This document shows positions 20,553-31,100 of a stretch of 64,000 nt of DNA, piece after piece. The position numbers were made by a program, and so were the translations under genes. Every line of letters begins with the position of its first letter. The stretch's first letter is position 1. The notes beneath the pieces were generated by a model that ran no database searches, was not told the DNA's origin, and saw only the letters and a program-made list of their open reading frames with translations. The stretch comes from Streptomyces thinghirensis (lineage in GTDB: Bacteria; Actinomycetota; Actinomycetia; Streptomycetales; Streptomycetaceae), in NCBI GenBank assembly GCA_021502835.1, contig JAKFGP010000008.1, positions 248,001 to 312,000 on the forward strand, read 5' to 3'.

Positions 20553-22790
20553 ATGCCCCGCTTCCAGCATCATCGTCCGTCCCATGGGAGTCGCGGGGCG
20601 GCTGTCCCAGTCGCTGGACTCGGTCTCGCCCAGTCCTTCGGCGACTTCGAGCCGATCCCGGTCCCGACGCCCCGGACCGCGTCGCGCCGGACGTCGCCGT
20701 GGGCGCGCCGAGCGGGATCTAGCCGGGTGGCGCCCGTGCGCCGCCGCCGTCGGCCGGGCTTCGCCGGGGCGCGCACAGCACGCCGGGATGCGGGCGGCGA
20801 CCGGCGCGTACCTGCTGTTCCTCGACGGCGACGACGTCCACGCACGGGCGCGCTGGCCGCGCTGGACGCGGCGGCTAGCGGATACCGGCGGCGTGGACGT
20901 GCTGCACTTCGAGCACGAACGGGTGCCCTGGTGGGAGGGCGAGCCGACCAACCCGGCCGCCCCGCTGCTAGCGCGAAGGGCCCGGACGGCGCCTTCGCCC
21001 CCCGACCGCGCCCCGCACCTCACGGGCGTGCGGCTGCCCGCCTGGAGCGCGGGTGTACCGCCGTACCTTCCTCACCGAGCGGCGGCTGGACTTCCCCCGA
21101 CGGGCACTTCTACCGACGATCGGCTTCGGCGCCCTGGTCGCGGCGCGCGCCGAGCGCGTGGCCGTGCTGGGCGCTCCATCGTCGTACGGCATCTGGTGCG
21201 GCGGCAGGGCAGACCGGCTGAGCCTGCCCCGGTGAGCACCACGCGGACCTCTCGACCAGGCCGAACTGGCGCTTCGCGCACGCCGCCGAGCGGGGCTGCC
21301 GGACGAGCGGCGCGGACCGCTACCCGAGCAGCTCTTCGCCGCGATCCTGAAGACGGCTTACCCATCCGCGGCGCCTGACCCGCCGGGAGCGCCGCACCTT
21401 CTTCCGCCGGGCGAGCCGCCTCTACCGGCGCCACCGCCCCGCCGGTTTCCGCGCCCCGGGCGGCCGGCTCGGCGTGCAGCACCGCCTGCTGGCGTCGGCT
21501 CGTACGCGGGCTTCCGCGCCCTGCGCGCCGCCAACGGGCGGCGACCCGGCGTCCCCTGCGGCGCCTGCCGCGCCCCACGGACTGCGCACCCGCCTTAAGC
21601 TACCGGCGCGCGCTGCGCCGCCCGCTGGACCCGGGCCTCGTCGTGTACTGCGCGTACTGGGGCCGCGGCTACGCCTGCAACCCGGCCGCGATCCACGCCG
21701 CGCCCGCGAACTCGCCCGCACCTGCGCTCGGTGTTTCCTGGTCGAGCCCCGACCAGGCGACACGGTCTCGACGACGTCGACCACGCCGTCATCGCAGCTC
21801 GCGCGCTACTGGGGAGGTGCTGGCCCGCGCCAAGTACCTGGTCCCAACAACGCCAATTTCGCCGAGGGCGTCGTCAAGCGCCCCGGCAGCGTGCTTTGTC
21901 TGAACGCAGCACGGCACCCCGCTGAAGACCATGGGCGTCGACCAGTCGACGTACCCGGTGGTGGCCGCCGCGAGCGGCGCCAGCTTCGCCAAGCTGCTGG
22001 GCCGCGTGGACCGCTGGGACCACAACATCTCGATCCAACCGCCACTCCCACCCAGATGTGGGAGCGCGCCTTCCCGGGTTCCTACGGAAGCACCTGGAGT
22101 ACGGCTATCCGCGCAACGACGTCTACTGCACGGCGACCGCCGACGACGTCGCCCGCGTCCGGCGCGAGCTGGGCGTCCCGGAGGGGAAGACGGCCGTCCC
22201 TGTACCGCGCCCACGCACCGGGACTACTGAGCGGCTTCGGTGCGGGCGGCCTGGACCTGGAGGCCTTCTGCGAGGCGGCGGGCGAGGACGTGGTGGTGCT
22301 GCTGCGCGCCCTACTTCTACGACCGGGGCGGCAGGCGGGGCAGCGGCCGGATCATCGACCTGACCTCGCACCGCTCCTCCGAGGACGGTAGTGCCTGGCC
22401 GCCGACGCGCTGGTCACCGACTACTCGTCGATCATGTTCGACTACGCCAACCTGGACCGGCCGATCGTCGTGTACGCCGACGACTGGGACGTCTACCGGG
22501 AGACCCGCAGGCGTCTACTTCGACCTGATGGCGGCGCCGCCCGGACCGGTGGCGCGGACGCCGGAGGAACTGGCCCACGTCTTTCGCGACGGCTCCTACG
22601 CGGGTCCGGAGTCGGCGGCGCTGCGGGCGGCCTTCCGGGAGCGCTTCTGCGAGTTCGACGACGGCCCGGGCCGCCGAGCGCGTCGTGCGCCGGGTGCTGC
22701 TCGGCGAGGCCGCCCGAGGCGCTGCCGCCCGTGATCCCGCTCGTGGAGCGCGGTCCCGGCCCCGCCGCCGCCACCCTCGTAGGGAGCTGA
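20553..22790 (+). CDS. bifunctional glycosyltransferase 2 / TagF-like glycerophosphotransferase (copy 2)
   Basis: The ATG at 20553 follows AAGGAAAGG at 20538-20546. The N-terminal GT-A half reads MPRFQH (MPRFSIIVPS after repair), then TGAYLLFLDGDDVHA (DxD-type). The C-terminal half carries PGLVVYCAYWGRGYACNPAA, RAKYLV, the intact motif QHGTPLKTMGVD (His codon 21910-21912), GRVDRWDHNIS, EYGYPRNDVYCTATADDVAR, YAPTHRDY after repair, and DALVTDYSSIMFDYANLDRP, VYADDWDVYRETR. The final segment FRERFCEFDD and ERVVRRVLLGEAPEALPPVI ends VGS. About 740 aa. Predicted to add glycerol-phosphate or a similar polyol-phosphate units to a lipid-linked wall polymer. Ends 6 bp before copy 3. Confidence 0.82.
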
Positions 22791-22796
22791 CCCGCC

Positions 22797-25031
22797 GTGC
22801 CCCGCTTCAGCGTCATCATTCCCTGCTTCAAGGTGCGAGGGCTTCCTGCGCGAGTGCCTCGACTCCGTCCTGGACCAGTCCTACCGGGACATCGAGGTCA
22901 TCGCCGTGAACGACTGCTCGCCGGACGGCTGCGGCGCGATCCTCGACGAGTACGCCGCCCGCGACGAGCGGGTGCGGGTGCTGCACCTGGAGGAGAACGT
23001 GGGCCTCGGCCGGGCCCGCAACGCCGGGCTCCCGCACGCCACCGGCGACTACCTCTTCTTCCTCGACAGCGACGACACCCTCACCCCGGGCGCTCTGCGC
23101 GCGATGGCCGACCGGCTCGCGGAGACGGACGACCCGGACGTCCTGGTCTTCGACTACGCGCGCACCTACTGGTGGGGCGGCACGCGGCGCAACGTCCTGG
23201 CCGAGGTGCTGGCGGAGGCGGGCGACGGCACCTTCACGGCCGCCGAGCACCCCGGGATCCTCGACCTGCTGATGGTGGTCTGGAACAAGGTCTACCGGCG
23301 CGACTTCGTGGAGCGGGAGGGCTTCACCTTCCCGCCGGGCTACTACGAGGACACGCCCTGGACCTTCCCGGTCATGTTCGGTGCCGGGCGGATCGCCACG
23401 CTGGACCGCATCTGCCTGAACTACCGGCAGCGCCGCCAGGGCAACATCCTGTCCACCACCAGCCGCAAGCACTTCGACGTCCACGCGCAGTACGAGCGGG
23501 TCTTCGCCTTCCTCGACGCCCGCCCGGAGCTGGCCCGCTGGCGGCCGTTCCTGCACGCCAAGATGGGTGAGCACTGCCTGGACATCCTGTCCAAGCCGGA
23601 CCGGCTGCCGCCGTCCGACAAGGCCGAGTTCTTCCGCCGCACCGCCGAAATGTTCCGCGCGTACCGGCCGGAGGGCGCCGAGATCCCGGCCGAGCTGCGG
23701 GTGCTGAACGGCGGGTACGCCACGTATCTGGTGCGGCGCCAGTCCGGGCGGGGCCGGCCGGGAGCTGGAGCGGCGGGCACGGCAGGCACGCGGGGTGGTC
23801 GCCGGACGTGCGGGGCGGGTGCGGACCGCGGTGAACCGCCGCCGCCCGCTGGACGCCGGCCTCGCCGTGTACTCGGCGTTCTCCCACCGGGGCGTGCTGG
23901 GCGATCCCGCGGCGGTCTACCGCAAGGCCCGCGAGATCGCCCCGCACCTGCGCGGGGTATGGGTCGTGCGCGACGAGGAGTGCGCGGCGGACACGGCCGC
24001 GCTGCCGCCGGACACGGAGCACGTGGTCCTGGGCAGCGCCGCCTACCGCCGGGTGACCGAGCGGGCCACGTTCTTCGTCAACAACGTCAACTGGCCCCGG
24101 TGCCGTGGCCAAGCGCCCCGGCAGCGTCACATCCACACCCACCAGGGCACCCCGCTCAAGTACATGGGCGCCGACCTGCTGGGGCGGCCGGCGCCCGGCA
24201 CGGCGTCGACGTGCCGCAGATGCTGCGCCGGGCCGACCGCTGGGACTACAGCCTGGTCGCGGGCCGGTACGCGGAGCGGGTGTGGGAACGGGCGTACCCC
24301 GTGCCACTTCACGTCCGTGCACACCGGCAGCCCGCGCAACGACGTGCTGGTGGGCGCCGCCCCGGAGGACGGCCGCCGGGTCCGCGAGCGGCTCGGCGTC
24401 CCCGACGGGCACACCGTCGTGCTGTACGCGCCGACCCGCCGCGAGTACCGGCGGGGCGGGCACGTGGAACGGATCGACCTGGCCCGGCTCGCCGCCGACC
24501 TCGGCGACGGCCACACCCTGGTGGTCCGGCTGCACCCGTCCCTCGCCACCGGCCCGGCGCGCGGCATGGGCCTGACCGAACTGCACCGGCGGGGCGTCCT
24601 GATCGACGCGACGGACGAGCCGCACGTCGAGGACCTGATGCTCGCCTCCGACCTGCTGATCACCGACTACTCCGCCCTGATGTTCGACTACGCCCTCCTG
24701 GACCGGCCGATCGTGATCCACGCCGACGACTGGGGCGCCTACACGGCGAGCCGCGGGGCCTACTTCGACATCACCGCCGAGGCACCGGGCCATGTGTCGC
24801 GCTCCCTACCGGGAGCTGGCGTGGCTGCTGGCGTCGGGCGCGTGGCGGGACGAGGAGGCGGCGCGGCTGCGGTCCGCCTTCCGGGCCCGGTTCTGCGAGT
24901 ACGACGACGGGCTGGCCGCCGAGCGGGTCGTCCGGACCCTGATGCTGGGCGAGCCGATGCCGGAGCCCGTCGGCGTGCCCGGTGCCCGAGCCGTCCCGTC
25001 CGCCGGCCGCGACCTGCTGACCTCGTCGTGA
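22797..25031 (+). CDS. bifunctional glycosyltransferase 2 / TagF-like glycerophosphotransferase (copy 3)
   Basis: The best-preserved copy. The GTG at 22797 gives MPRFSVIIPCFKV. The GT-A half contains DIEVIAVNDCSPDGCGAIL, VGLGRARNAGLPHATGDYL and FFLDSDDTLTPGALRAMADR, then EGFTFPPGYYEDTPWTFPVM. The TagF-like half contains GLAVYSAFSHRGVLGDPAAV, FFVNNVNWP, HTHQGTPLKYMGADL, RRADRWDYSLVAGRYAERVW, GSPRNDVLVG, YAPTRREY, VVRLHPSLATG and DLLITDYSALMFDYALLDRP. The usual His of HGTPLK is Gln (codon 24143-24145), and THRDY is TRREY. Frame breaks lie near 22835, 23757, 24100, 24200, 24305 and 24805. The stop overlaps the start of the next gene (GTGA). Confidence 0.85.
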
Positions 25032-26328
25032 GGCCGCGCACCTGGGTGCTGCTCCTCGCCGCGCAGTGTTCGCCCTGCTCCAGCTCGCGAACGTCACCGG
25101 CCGGGACACCCCCGACACCAAGAACTACCTGTCGTACGCCCTGAGCCTCGGCGGCGGGAGCAAAGCGCGGGTGGCGGCGGCCACCATCGACTACGTGTGC
25201 ACGAGCCAGGCGTCGACGGCCCGGCGGAACCAGAGCGTGCACGTGGTCCACTTCCACCGCCCCGACCCCACCGACCGGGTCATGGACGAGTGCCGGGAGC
25301 GGAGTGGCGGCACGTGGAGCCGCGGCTGGAGGCGGGCGAGACCGGTGGGCACACCGTGCCGTACATGGAGGAACGCTTCATGCGGATCTTCGAGGCGCGG
25401 CCCGGCTACCCGGTGTTCCTGGTGCCGTTCGTCCTGGCCTTCGGGGCGACGTGGGGGTTGTGGGCGGCGAGCGTCGTCATCGCGTGCGCGGGCGGCGTCC
25501 TCGCCTTCCTGATCCTGCGCACCCTGTCCGTGTCGGTGCCGCTCGCCCTGGCCGGGCAGGGGCTGTACTACGTGCTGCCGTGCGGGACGACCGCCATGCG
25601 CCCGATGACCGAGGGGCTGCTGATGGCGCTGACCCTCGCGGCGGTGTGGGGCTGTGCGCTGGTGCTGCGGGCGGGGCGCGCGCGGGCCGGGTACGCGCTG
25701 GTCGCCGGGTCGCTGCTCGCGCTCTTCACGGTCAAGCACTCCCCAGGCGCTGTTCCTCGGGGCGTGCCTGGCGGCGGCGGGCGCGCTGATCGCCCTGCGG
25801 CGGCACCGGCGGGGCCGGCCGCCCGGCCGGGACGTGCCGGCGCTCGCGGCGGTGGGTCTGGCAGGCGCCGTCGTCACGATGGTCCTGGCCCGGCTGCTGC
25901 ACTACCCGTCGGTGTCCGACAGCCTCCAGGACCTGCTGACCGGCCACTTCGCCCGGCCCGACCGGACGGATCCATGGCCGGAGTTCTGGCAGTTGCAGGG
26001 CAACTTCTGGGTGGAGTGGCTGCGCCGGCGAGGCGTGGGAGCCGCTGTTCGTCGCGGCCCTGGCCGCCGGGGCGTGGGGTGCGCGCTGCGGCGCGGCGGC
26101 GCGGTCGGCGGTTTCGTGGTCGCGGCGGCGTTCACCGGGATCCTCACCCAGGCCGGGCACCCGGACATCGACATCTGGGGCGGGCGGCTGATCGTGCTGG
26201 CGTGGCTGCTGCCGGTGGTGGGGGTGCCGCTGCTGCTGGAGCCGGTGGTGCGGGGGCGGGTGGCGCTGCCGTCGCAGGGGCACGCGGACCGGGCGCGCGC
26301 GACCAGCGACCCACACTCGATGGGGTGA
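25028..26328 (+). CDS. polytopic membrane protein of the glycopolymer cluster
   Basis: The GTG at 25028 overlaps the previous stop by 4 bases. The N-terminus MRPRTWVLLLAAQ is a membrane helix followed by an exported loop (NVTGRDTPDTKNYLSYALSL, then a Cys- and His-containing stretch). At least eight further helices follow, e.g. YPVFLVPFVLAFGATWGLWA, LILRTLSVSVPLALAGQGLY, EGLLMALTLAAVWGCALVLR, LAAVGLAGAVVTMVLARLL and LIVLAWLLPVVGVPLLLEPV. The layout, an Asp in the first loop and many helices, resembles GT-C-fold glycosyltransferases or flippase-like proteins, but I see no decisive motif. Frame breaks near 25070, 25165, 25300, 25742 and 26032. About 430 aa. Confidence 0.65.
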
Positions 26329-26410
26329 TGTGAGGTCATCTCGTTGACCCCGGCGAGATCATCGGGAACATACGCCAAATGTCCCGAATGCCCCACCCTT
26401 CGACCGTCCC

Positions 26411-27965
26411 GTGAGCGCCGGCGTTCTCGTCCGGCGTTCCGTGCGCGGAGCGACGGCGCTGCGCGGCGGCCGCGTCTGGCGTCCCACCCCGTACCAGAGT
26501 GCGGGTTTCCTCTTCTTCCTCCTGATGACGCTGGCGTACTGGGCGGTGCCACTGTGCTGTGACGCCGGCCAGCACGCGGCCGTCGTCGAGCGCCTGAAGG
26601 CCGACCTCCTCCACCCCCGCCACCCGATGGCCGACCTGCCGGGTGCGGGAAGCGCGTACTACTCGCCGTACGCCCTGGCACAGGGCCTGTTCGCCCGGCT
26701 GACCGGGCTGGGCGGCTGGGAGGTGGTGCGGCTCGCCGGGCCGGTGAACCTGCTGGTGCTGCTCACGGGCCTCGGCCGCTTCGTGCGGGTGCTGTCCCCG
26801 CGCCCGTGGGCACCCGGTGCTGGCGCTGGGCGCGATGACGCTGCTGTGGGGGACCGAGCGCGCGTGGTGGAGCGGCTATCTCCGGGCTGATGTCGATGAC
26901 GGGCAACCTGGGCTACCCGTCGGCTTTCGCGATCGGGCTCACCTTCTGGGCCTGGGCGCTGACCGGGGCGCGGGCACGGGATCCGCGCCGGGTGCGGTAC
27001 GTGGGCCCGAGCGGTCTGCGCGGCCTGCCCGGATACGCGGGACTCGGCCTCCTCTACGGCCTGATCCTCCTCGTCCACCCGATCACGGCGGTGGCGGCGG
27101 CGCTCGGCGCGGTGGCGCTGGTGGCCGGATGGCAGCGCGGGTGGCGCGGGGCGGTCGCCGGGCGGTGGGCGCTGACGGGCGGCGTCGCGGTGGCGTCGGC
27201 GGCGGTGTGGCCGTACTTCGACGTGTTCGCGCTGGCCGGCGACGACAGCGTGGACGGGATGCACCGGATCCTGTACCTGGACCTGCCCGGGGAGTTCTGG
27301 CTGGCCCTGCTCGGACTCCCGGCGCTCTGGCTGCGCGGACGCCGGTCGGCGCGGGATCCGCTGGTGCTGATGTTCGCGCTGGACTGCGCGGTGGTGGCAT
27401 ACGGCTGGTTCAGCGGCCACTACACCTACGGCCGGATCCTCGGGCTCACGCTGGTGCCGTTGCAGTTCGCCCTCGCGGTGGAGCTGGCGGCGCCCCCGGC
27501 CGTGGGGGAGGTGGCGCAGGGCACTGGGGTGGGCCGCCACGGCGGGGGCCCTGCTGGGGTTCCTCACGGTCCACGCCGGGGCGGTGGTGCCGCGCCCGCT
27601 CGACCCGGTCGGCTTCGAGCAGCCGCCGAACTGGCCGACGTACGAGTGGGCGGCCCGGCCATCGCCCCCGGCGAGGTCGTGATCACCGACGGCTACTACG
27701 CCGGTCACGCCATCGCCGGGTACGGGCCGAACCTCGCGGCGCCCGCCTGGCCGGACCCGTCGCTGGACGAGCGGGAGCGCGGGCGGCGGGTGGCCGACGT
27801 CGAGGCGTATCTCTGCGCCCGGCTCGACCCGCGCCGAGCGCGCCACCGTCGTCCGCCGCTACCACGTCCGCTGGCTGCTGCTGACCCGCTGGCGGCCGGT
27901 GCCCGGAGGCGGTGGTGGTGGCGTGGAGCGAGCGGACCGGGGAGGTGCTGGCGCGGGTCGGGTGA
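26411..27965 (+). CDS. polytopic membrane protein, GT-C-like (paralogue of the 36999 gene)
   Basis: The GTG at 26411 starts MSAGVLVRRSVRGAT; the first helix is AGFLFFLLMTLAYWAVPLCC. An external loop with LHPRHPMADLPG and YYSPYALAQGLFARLTGL follows, then about nine more helices including YPSAFAIGLTFWAWALTG, GLGLLYGLILLVHPITAVAA and GILGLTLVP-type segments after FSGHYTYGR. A soluble C-terminal domain follows, with APGEVVITDGYYAGHAI and a closing WSERTGEVLARVG. It aligns by eye, helix by helix, with the minus-strand gene at 36999-38449. Frame breaks near 26815, 26885, 27515, 27660, 27830 and 27910. About 515 aa. Probably a lipid-linked-sugar glycosyltransferase, inferred only from topology. Confidence 0.65.
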
Positions 27966-27983
27966 GCGCCGGCTCGGCCGTGA

Positions 27984-28393
27984 CTACTCGATGACGAGGT
28001 CGACCGGGATGTTGCCGGGTCGCGTTGGGTAGGGGCAGACCTGGTGGGCCTGCTCGACCAGCTTGCGGCCGGTCTCCGCGTCCAGACCCTCGGGCAGTTC
28101 GACCCGGAGGGTGACGGCGAGCGCGAAGCCCTCGCCCTCCTTGCCGATGCCGACCTCCGCGTCACCGCGGCGTCGCTGACGTCGACCTTCGCCTGCCGGC
28201 CGACGAGGCCGAGGGCGCTGCCGAAGCAGGCGGCGTACCCGGCGGCGAACAGCTGCTCGGGGTTGGTGCCCTGGCCGTTCCCGCCCATCTCGACGGGGAC
28301 GCCGAGCGCGAGGTCGAGCGTGCCGTCGGAGCTGACGGTGCGGCCGTCGCGGCCGTGGGTGGCGGTGGCGGCGGCGGTGTAGAGCGCGTCCAT
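27984..28393 (-). CDS. ohr: organic hydroperoxide resistance protein (Ohr/OsmC family)
   Basis: Ohr is a thiol peroxidase that reduces organic hydroperoxides in the cytoplasm. The ATG at 28393 gives MDALYTAAATATHGRDGRTV, followed by LDLALGVPVEMGGNGQGTNP and the first redox cysteine in AAGYAACFGSALGLV. After one frame break near 28160 the reading resumes with EVGIGKEGEGFALAVTLRVE, and the second cysteine lies in VEQAHQVCPYPTRPGNIPV. The length, 136 aa, is standard. It is transcribed divergently from a MarR-type regulator with a 17-bp palindrome between them, the classic ohr-ohrR arrangement. Confidence 0.93.
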
Positions 28394-28463
28394 GGGAGAA
28401 CCGTCCCTCTCTGGGGGTCTGCGGAGGAGTGTCGTGGTGACTTCCGACGCCACCCAGTAGAGC

Positions 28464-28480
28464 ACGCAATTCAATTGCGT
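28464..28480. promoter_or_regulatory. OhrR operator palindrome
   Basis: ACGCAATTCAATTGCGT is a perfect 8+1+8 inverted repeat located in the 130-bp gap between the divergent ohr and ohrR genes. A second, weaker AT-rich match (TACAACTAAATTGC) follows directly at about 28479-28492. OhrR-family operators are AATT-centred palindromes of this type; the AT-rich core stands out in the GC-rich context. Confidence 0.8.
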
Positions 28481-28523
28481 ACAACTAAATTGCCCGCAAA
28501 GGCCGTCGGCTACCCTGGGAACC

Positions 28524-28994
28524 ATGACCACGCCCGCAACGGACTGGCTCCGCCTGGACCAGCAGATCTGCTTCTCCCTGAACGCCGCCTCGCGCGCCTT
28601 CAACGGCGTCTACCGCGTGGTCCTCAAGGACCTCGGCCTCACCTACCCGCAGTACCTCGTGATGCTGGTGCTGTGGGAGCACGGCGAGCTGCCGGTCAAG
28701 AGGCTCGGCGAACACCTGCGCCTCGACTCCGGCACGCTGTCGCCCCTGCTCAAGCGGCTGGAGGCGGCCGGTCTGGTCCACCGGGAGCGCAGCGCGCGCG
28801 ACGAGCGGTCGGTGGAGGTGCGGCTGACCGGGGAGGGCGTGGCGCTGCGCGAGCGGGCCCTGGAGGTGCTGCGCCGGATCGCCGCGGCGACCGGCCTGGA
28901 CCTGGCGGAGGTCCAGGACCTGCGTGCCCGTCTCGACCGGCTCACGGCGGCCGTCGACGCGTACGGCACCGAACCGGCCTCCGCCTCGTCCTGA
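28524..28994 (+). CDS. ohrR: MarR-family organic peroxide sensor OhrR
   Basis: The ATG at 28524 encodes 156 aa in one unbroken frame. The N-terminal segment [20 protein letters not shown] contains Cys16, equivalent to the reactive peroxide-sensing cysteine of OhrR. The winged helix-turn-helix follows ([40 protein letters not shown], wing [20 protein letters not shown]). When oxidised, OhrR releases the ohr promoter and its own. Position and operator support this role strongly. Confidence 0.93.
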   Translation: MTTPATDWLRLDQQICFSLNAASRAFNGVYRVVLKDLGLTYPQYLVMLVLWEHGELPVKRLGEHLRLDSGTLSPLLKRLEAAGLVHRERSARDERSVEVRLTGEGVALRERALEVLRRIAAATGLDLAEVQDLRARLDRLTAAVDAYGTEPASASS

Positions 28995-29076
28995 AGGGTG
29001 CGGTGCCCGCCCGGCACCGGAATGACGGATCATGACTACCCAGCACCGAGGACCACTGACGAGGGGACGGCCGCAC

Positions 29077-30054
29077 ATGACCTGGCTGATCACCGGCGGC
29101 GCCGGCTACATCGGGGCGCACGTCGTACGGGCGATGACCGAGGCGGGCGAGAAGGCGGTCGTGTACGACGACCTGTCCACCGGAATCGCCGAGCGCGTGC
29201 CCGACGGCGTCCCCTGGTCGTGGGCTCGGTCCTGGACGGCGAACGCGTCGCGCGCGCCCTGGCCGACCACTCGGTCACCGGCGTCGTGCACCTGGCCGCC
29301 AAGAAGCAGGTCGGCGAGTCGGTGGACCTGCCGCTGCACTACTACCGGGGAGAACGTCGAGGGCCTGCGCGTCCTGCTGGAGGCGGTCACGGCGGCCGGC
29401 GTCCCGTCCTTCGTCTTCTCCTCCTCCGCGGCCGTGTACGGCATGCCCGACGTCGACCTGGTGACGGAGGAGACGCCGTGCCTGCCCATGTCGCCGTACG
29501 GCGAGACCAAGCTGGCCGGCGAGTGGCTGGTCCGCGCCACCGGCCGGGCGTCCGGCCTGTCCACCGCCTCCCTCCGCTACTTCAACGTGGCGGGCGCGGC
29601 GAGCCCGGAGCTCGCCGACACGGGCGTGTACAACCTCGTCCCGATGGTCTTCGAGAAGCTGACGGAGGGCGCCGCCCCGCGCGTCTTCGGCGACGACTAC
29701 GCGACGCCGGACGGCACCTGCGTCCGCGACTACATCCACGTCGTCGACCTGGCCGAGGCCCACGTCGCCGCGGCCCGCGCCCTCCAGGCATCCCCCGGGA
29801 GCGCCCTCACCCTCAACATCGGCCGGGGCGAGGGCGTCTCCGTCCGCGAGATGATCGACCGCATCAACTCCCTCACCGGCCACGACCACCCCCCGACGGT
29901 CACCCCGCCGCCCCGGCGACCCGGCCCGCGTGGTCGCCTGGCCGACCGCGCCGCCGTGGAACTGGACTGGAAGGCCAAGTACGACGTCGAGGACATGATC
30001 ACCTCCGCCTGGGCGGGCTGGGTACGACTGCATCCGGGAGCGGCACGCGACTAG
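29077..30054 (+). CDS. galE: UDP-glucose 4-epimerase GalE
   Basis: GalE interconverts UDP-glucose and UDP-galactose (or the N-acetyl forms), supplying sugar donors. The ATG at 29077 gives MTWLITGGAGYIGAHVV with the NAD-binding GxxGxxG at residues 7-13. Catalytic residues are visible in FSSSAAVYGMP and in YGETKLAGE (YxxxK). Downstream, LRYFNVAGA, FGDDYATPDGTCVRDYIHVV and LNIGRGEGVSVREM are characteristic of the family. Frame breaks near 29213, 29348 and 29910-29935. Its stop codon lies inside the CTAG at the left end of a MITE-like element. In this neighbourhood it likely feeds the surface-glycopolymer transferases. Confidence 0.92.
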   Translation: MTWLITGGAGYIGAHVVRAMTEAGEKAVVYDDLSTGIAERVPDGVPWSWARSWTANASRAPWPTTRSPASCTWPPRSRSASRWTCRCTTTGENVEGLRVLLEAVTAAGVPSFVFSSSAAVYGMPDVDLVTEETPCLPMSPYGETKLAGEWLVRATGRASGLSTASLRYFNVAGAASPELADTGVYNLVPMVFEKLTEGAAPRVFGDDYATPDGTCVRDYIHVVDLAEAHVAAARALQASPGSALTLNIGRGEGVSVREMIDRINSLTGHDHPPTVTPPPRRPGPRGRLADRAAVELDWKAKYDVEDMITSAWAGWVRLHPGAARD

Positions 30055-30231
30055 GTCCTGTCGTCGAACTCCCGTCGTCCGCCCGGAGGGGCGGGCCTCG
30101 CGAGGTCAGGTGCGTGCTCGGCGCGCGGGGCCCTGATCCTCCTACTGGATGTACTTGGGTCAGGGCCCCGTGCGGCGAGAGTGCGTGCATGGCGTCGCGA
30201 GGCGAGACGGGAGTCTGACGACAGGGCCTAG
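30051..30231. mobile_element. MITE-like inverted-repeat element (about 180 bp)
   Basis: Terminal repeats at 30051-30076 and 30206-30231 match as inverted copies at 23 of 26 positions (outer part CTAGG(T/C)CCTGTCGTC) and both begin with CTAG. An internal hairpin has perfect 11-base arms (30126-30136 and 30160-30170), and the flanks between also pair partly, so the whole element can fold. No coding capacity. CTAG ends fit the target preference of some IS5-family elements, suggesting a non-autonomous derivative; the family is an inference. Confidence 0.65.
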
Positions 30232-30307
30232 GGCGGCCCTCCGTTGAACGATCGCCGAAGGTGTCAGCCGCGTCCTGGCAGGAGCCGCTGACAAGAACCG
30301 GCCGGTA

Positions 30308-30936
30308 TCAGAGCGCCTTGAGCCCCGCCGCCGTCGCCCGCGCCAGCGCCCCCAGGTAGCCCTTCGGCAGCTTCGGGCTGCGGATGACCACCGAGCGCCA
30401 GTACAGCGGGCCCGAGATCAGGTCGAGCGCCAGGTCGGTGTCGACGGCGGGGCCCAGCTCGCCGCGTTCCGTCGCCGCCGCGAGGATCCTGCTGGCGACA
30501 CCGTCCTGGCCCTCCCGCAGGGTCTTCCGCATGGCCTCGGCGATGTCGGGATTGCGGGCCGCCTCCGCCTGGAGGTCGGGGATGACCTGCGAGGCCACCG
30601 GGTGGCGCAGGGCACGGGACGTCACCTCGTACAGCAGCCGCAGGTCGCCCTCCAGCGACCCGGTGTCGGGCGCGGGCAGGCCCTGCACGGCGAGCGCGGG
30701 AGACGATGTCGAGCACCAGGTGCAGCTTGGAGCGCCAGCGCCGGTAGACGGCCGTCTTGCCGACCCCCGCGCGGCGCGCGATCCCCTCGATGGACATCCG
30801 CGCGTAGCCGACCGCCGCGAGCTCCTCGAAGACCGCCGCCCGGATGGCCTCCGTCACGTCCTCGCGGGAGCTCGGCCGCCCCGGCGGGGGCCCGGCGGCG
30901 CGGGCGCGGCTGCGGCTCGTCGGCGTTGGTCGTCAT
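30308..30936 (-). CDS. TetR-family transcriptional regulator
   Basis: The ATG at 30936 gives MTTNADEPQPRPRR, a short basic tail. After frame breaks near 30885 the helix-turn-helix is clear: VTEAIRAAVFEELAAVGYAR, MSIEGIARRAGVGKTAVYRR, WRSKLHLVLDIV. A further break near 30695 leads to a ligand-binding domain of the TetR_C type: GSLEGDLRLLYEVTSRALRH, AEAMRKTLREGQDGVASRIL, DTDLALDLISGPLYWRSVVI, ending ATAAGLKAL. About 208 aa. It faces away from the TagGH-type transporter genes with 164 bp between, so it may control them, itself, or both. Confidence 0.88.
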
Positions 30937-31100
30937 GCGAGCCAAGCATAGGGGCGTTGCGACGAAACGGTTGCGTTCCGACGCGGCCAAGCCCTACGCT
31001 CGCGTCACGACGATACGGTCCCGTCCCGACGTAAGTGAACGCTCCGGGTCACCCCGGTGAACGACGGGCGTCGCCCCCACCCCGAGCGAAAGCAGCGGAT

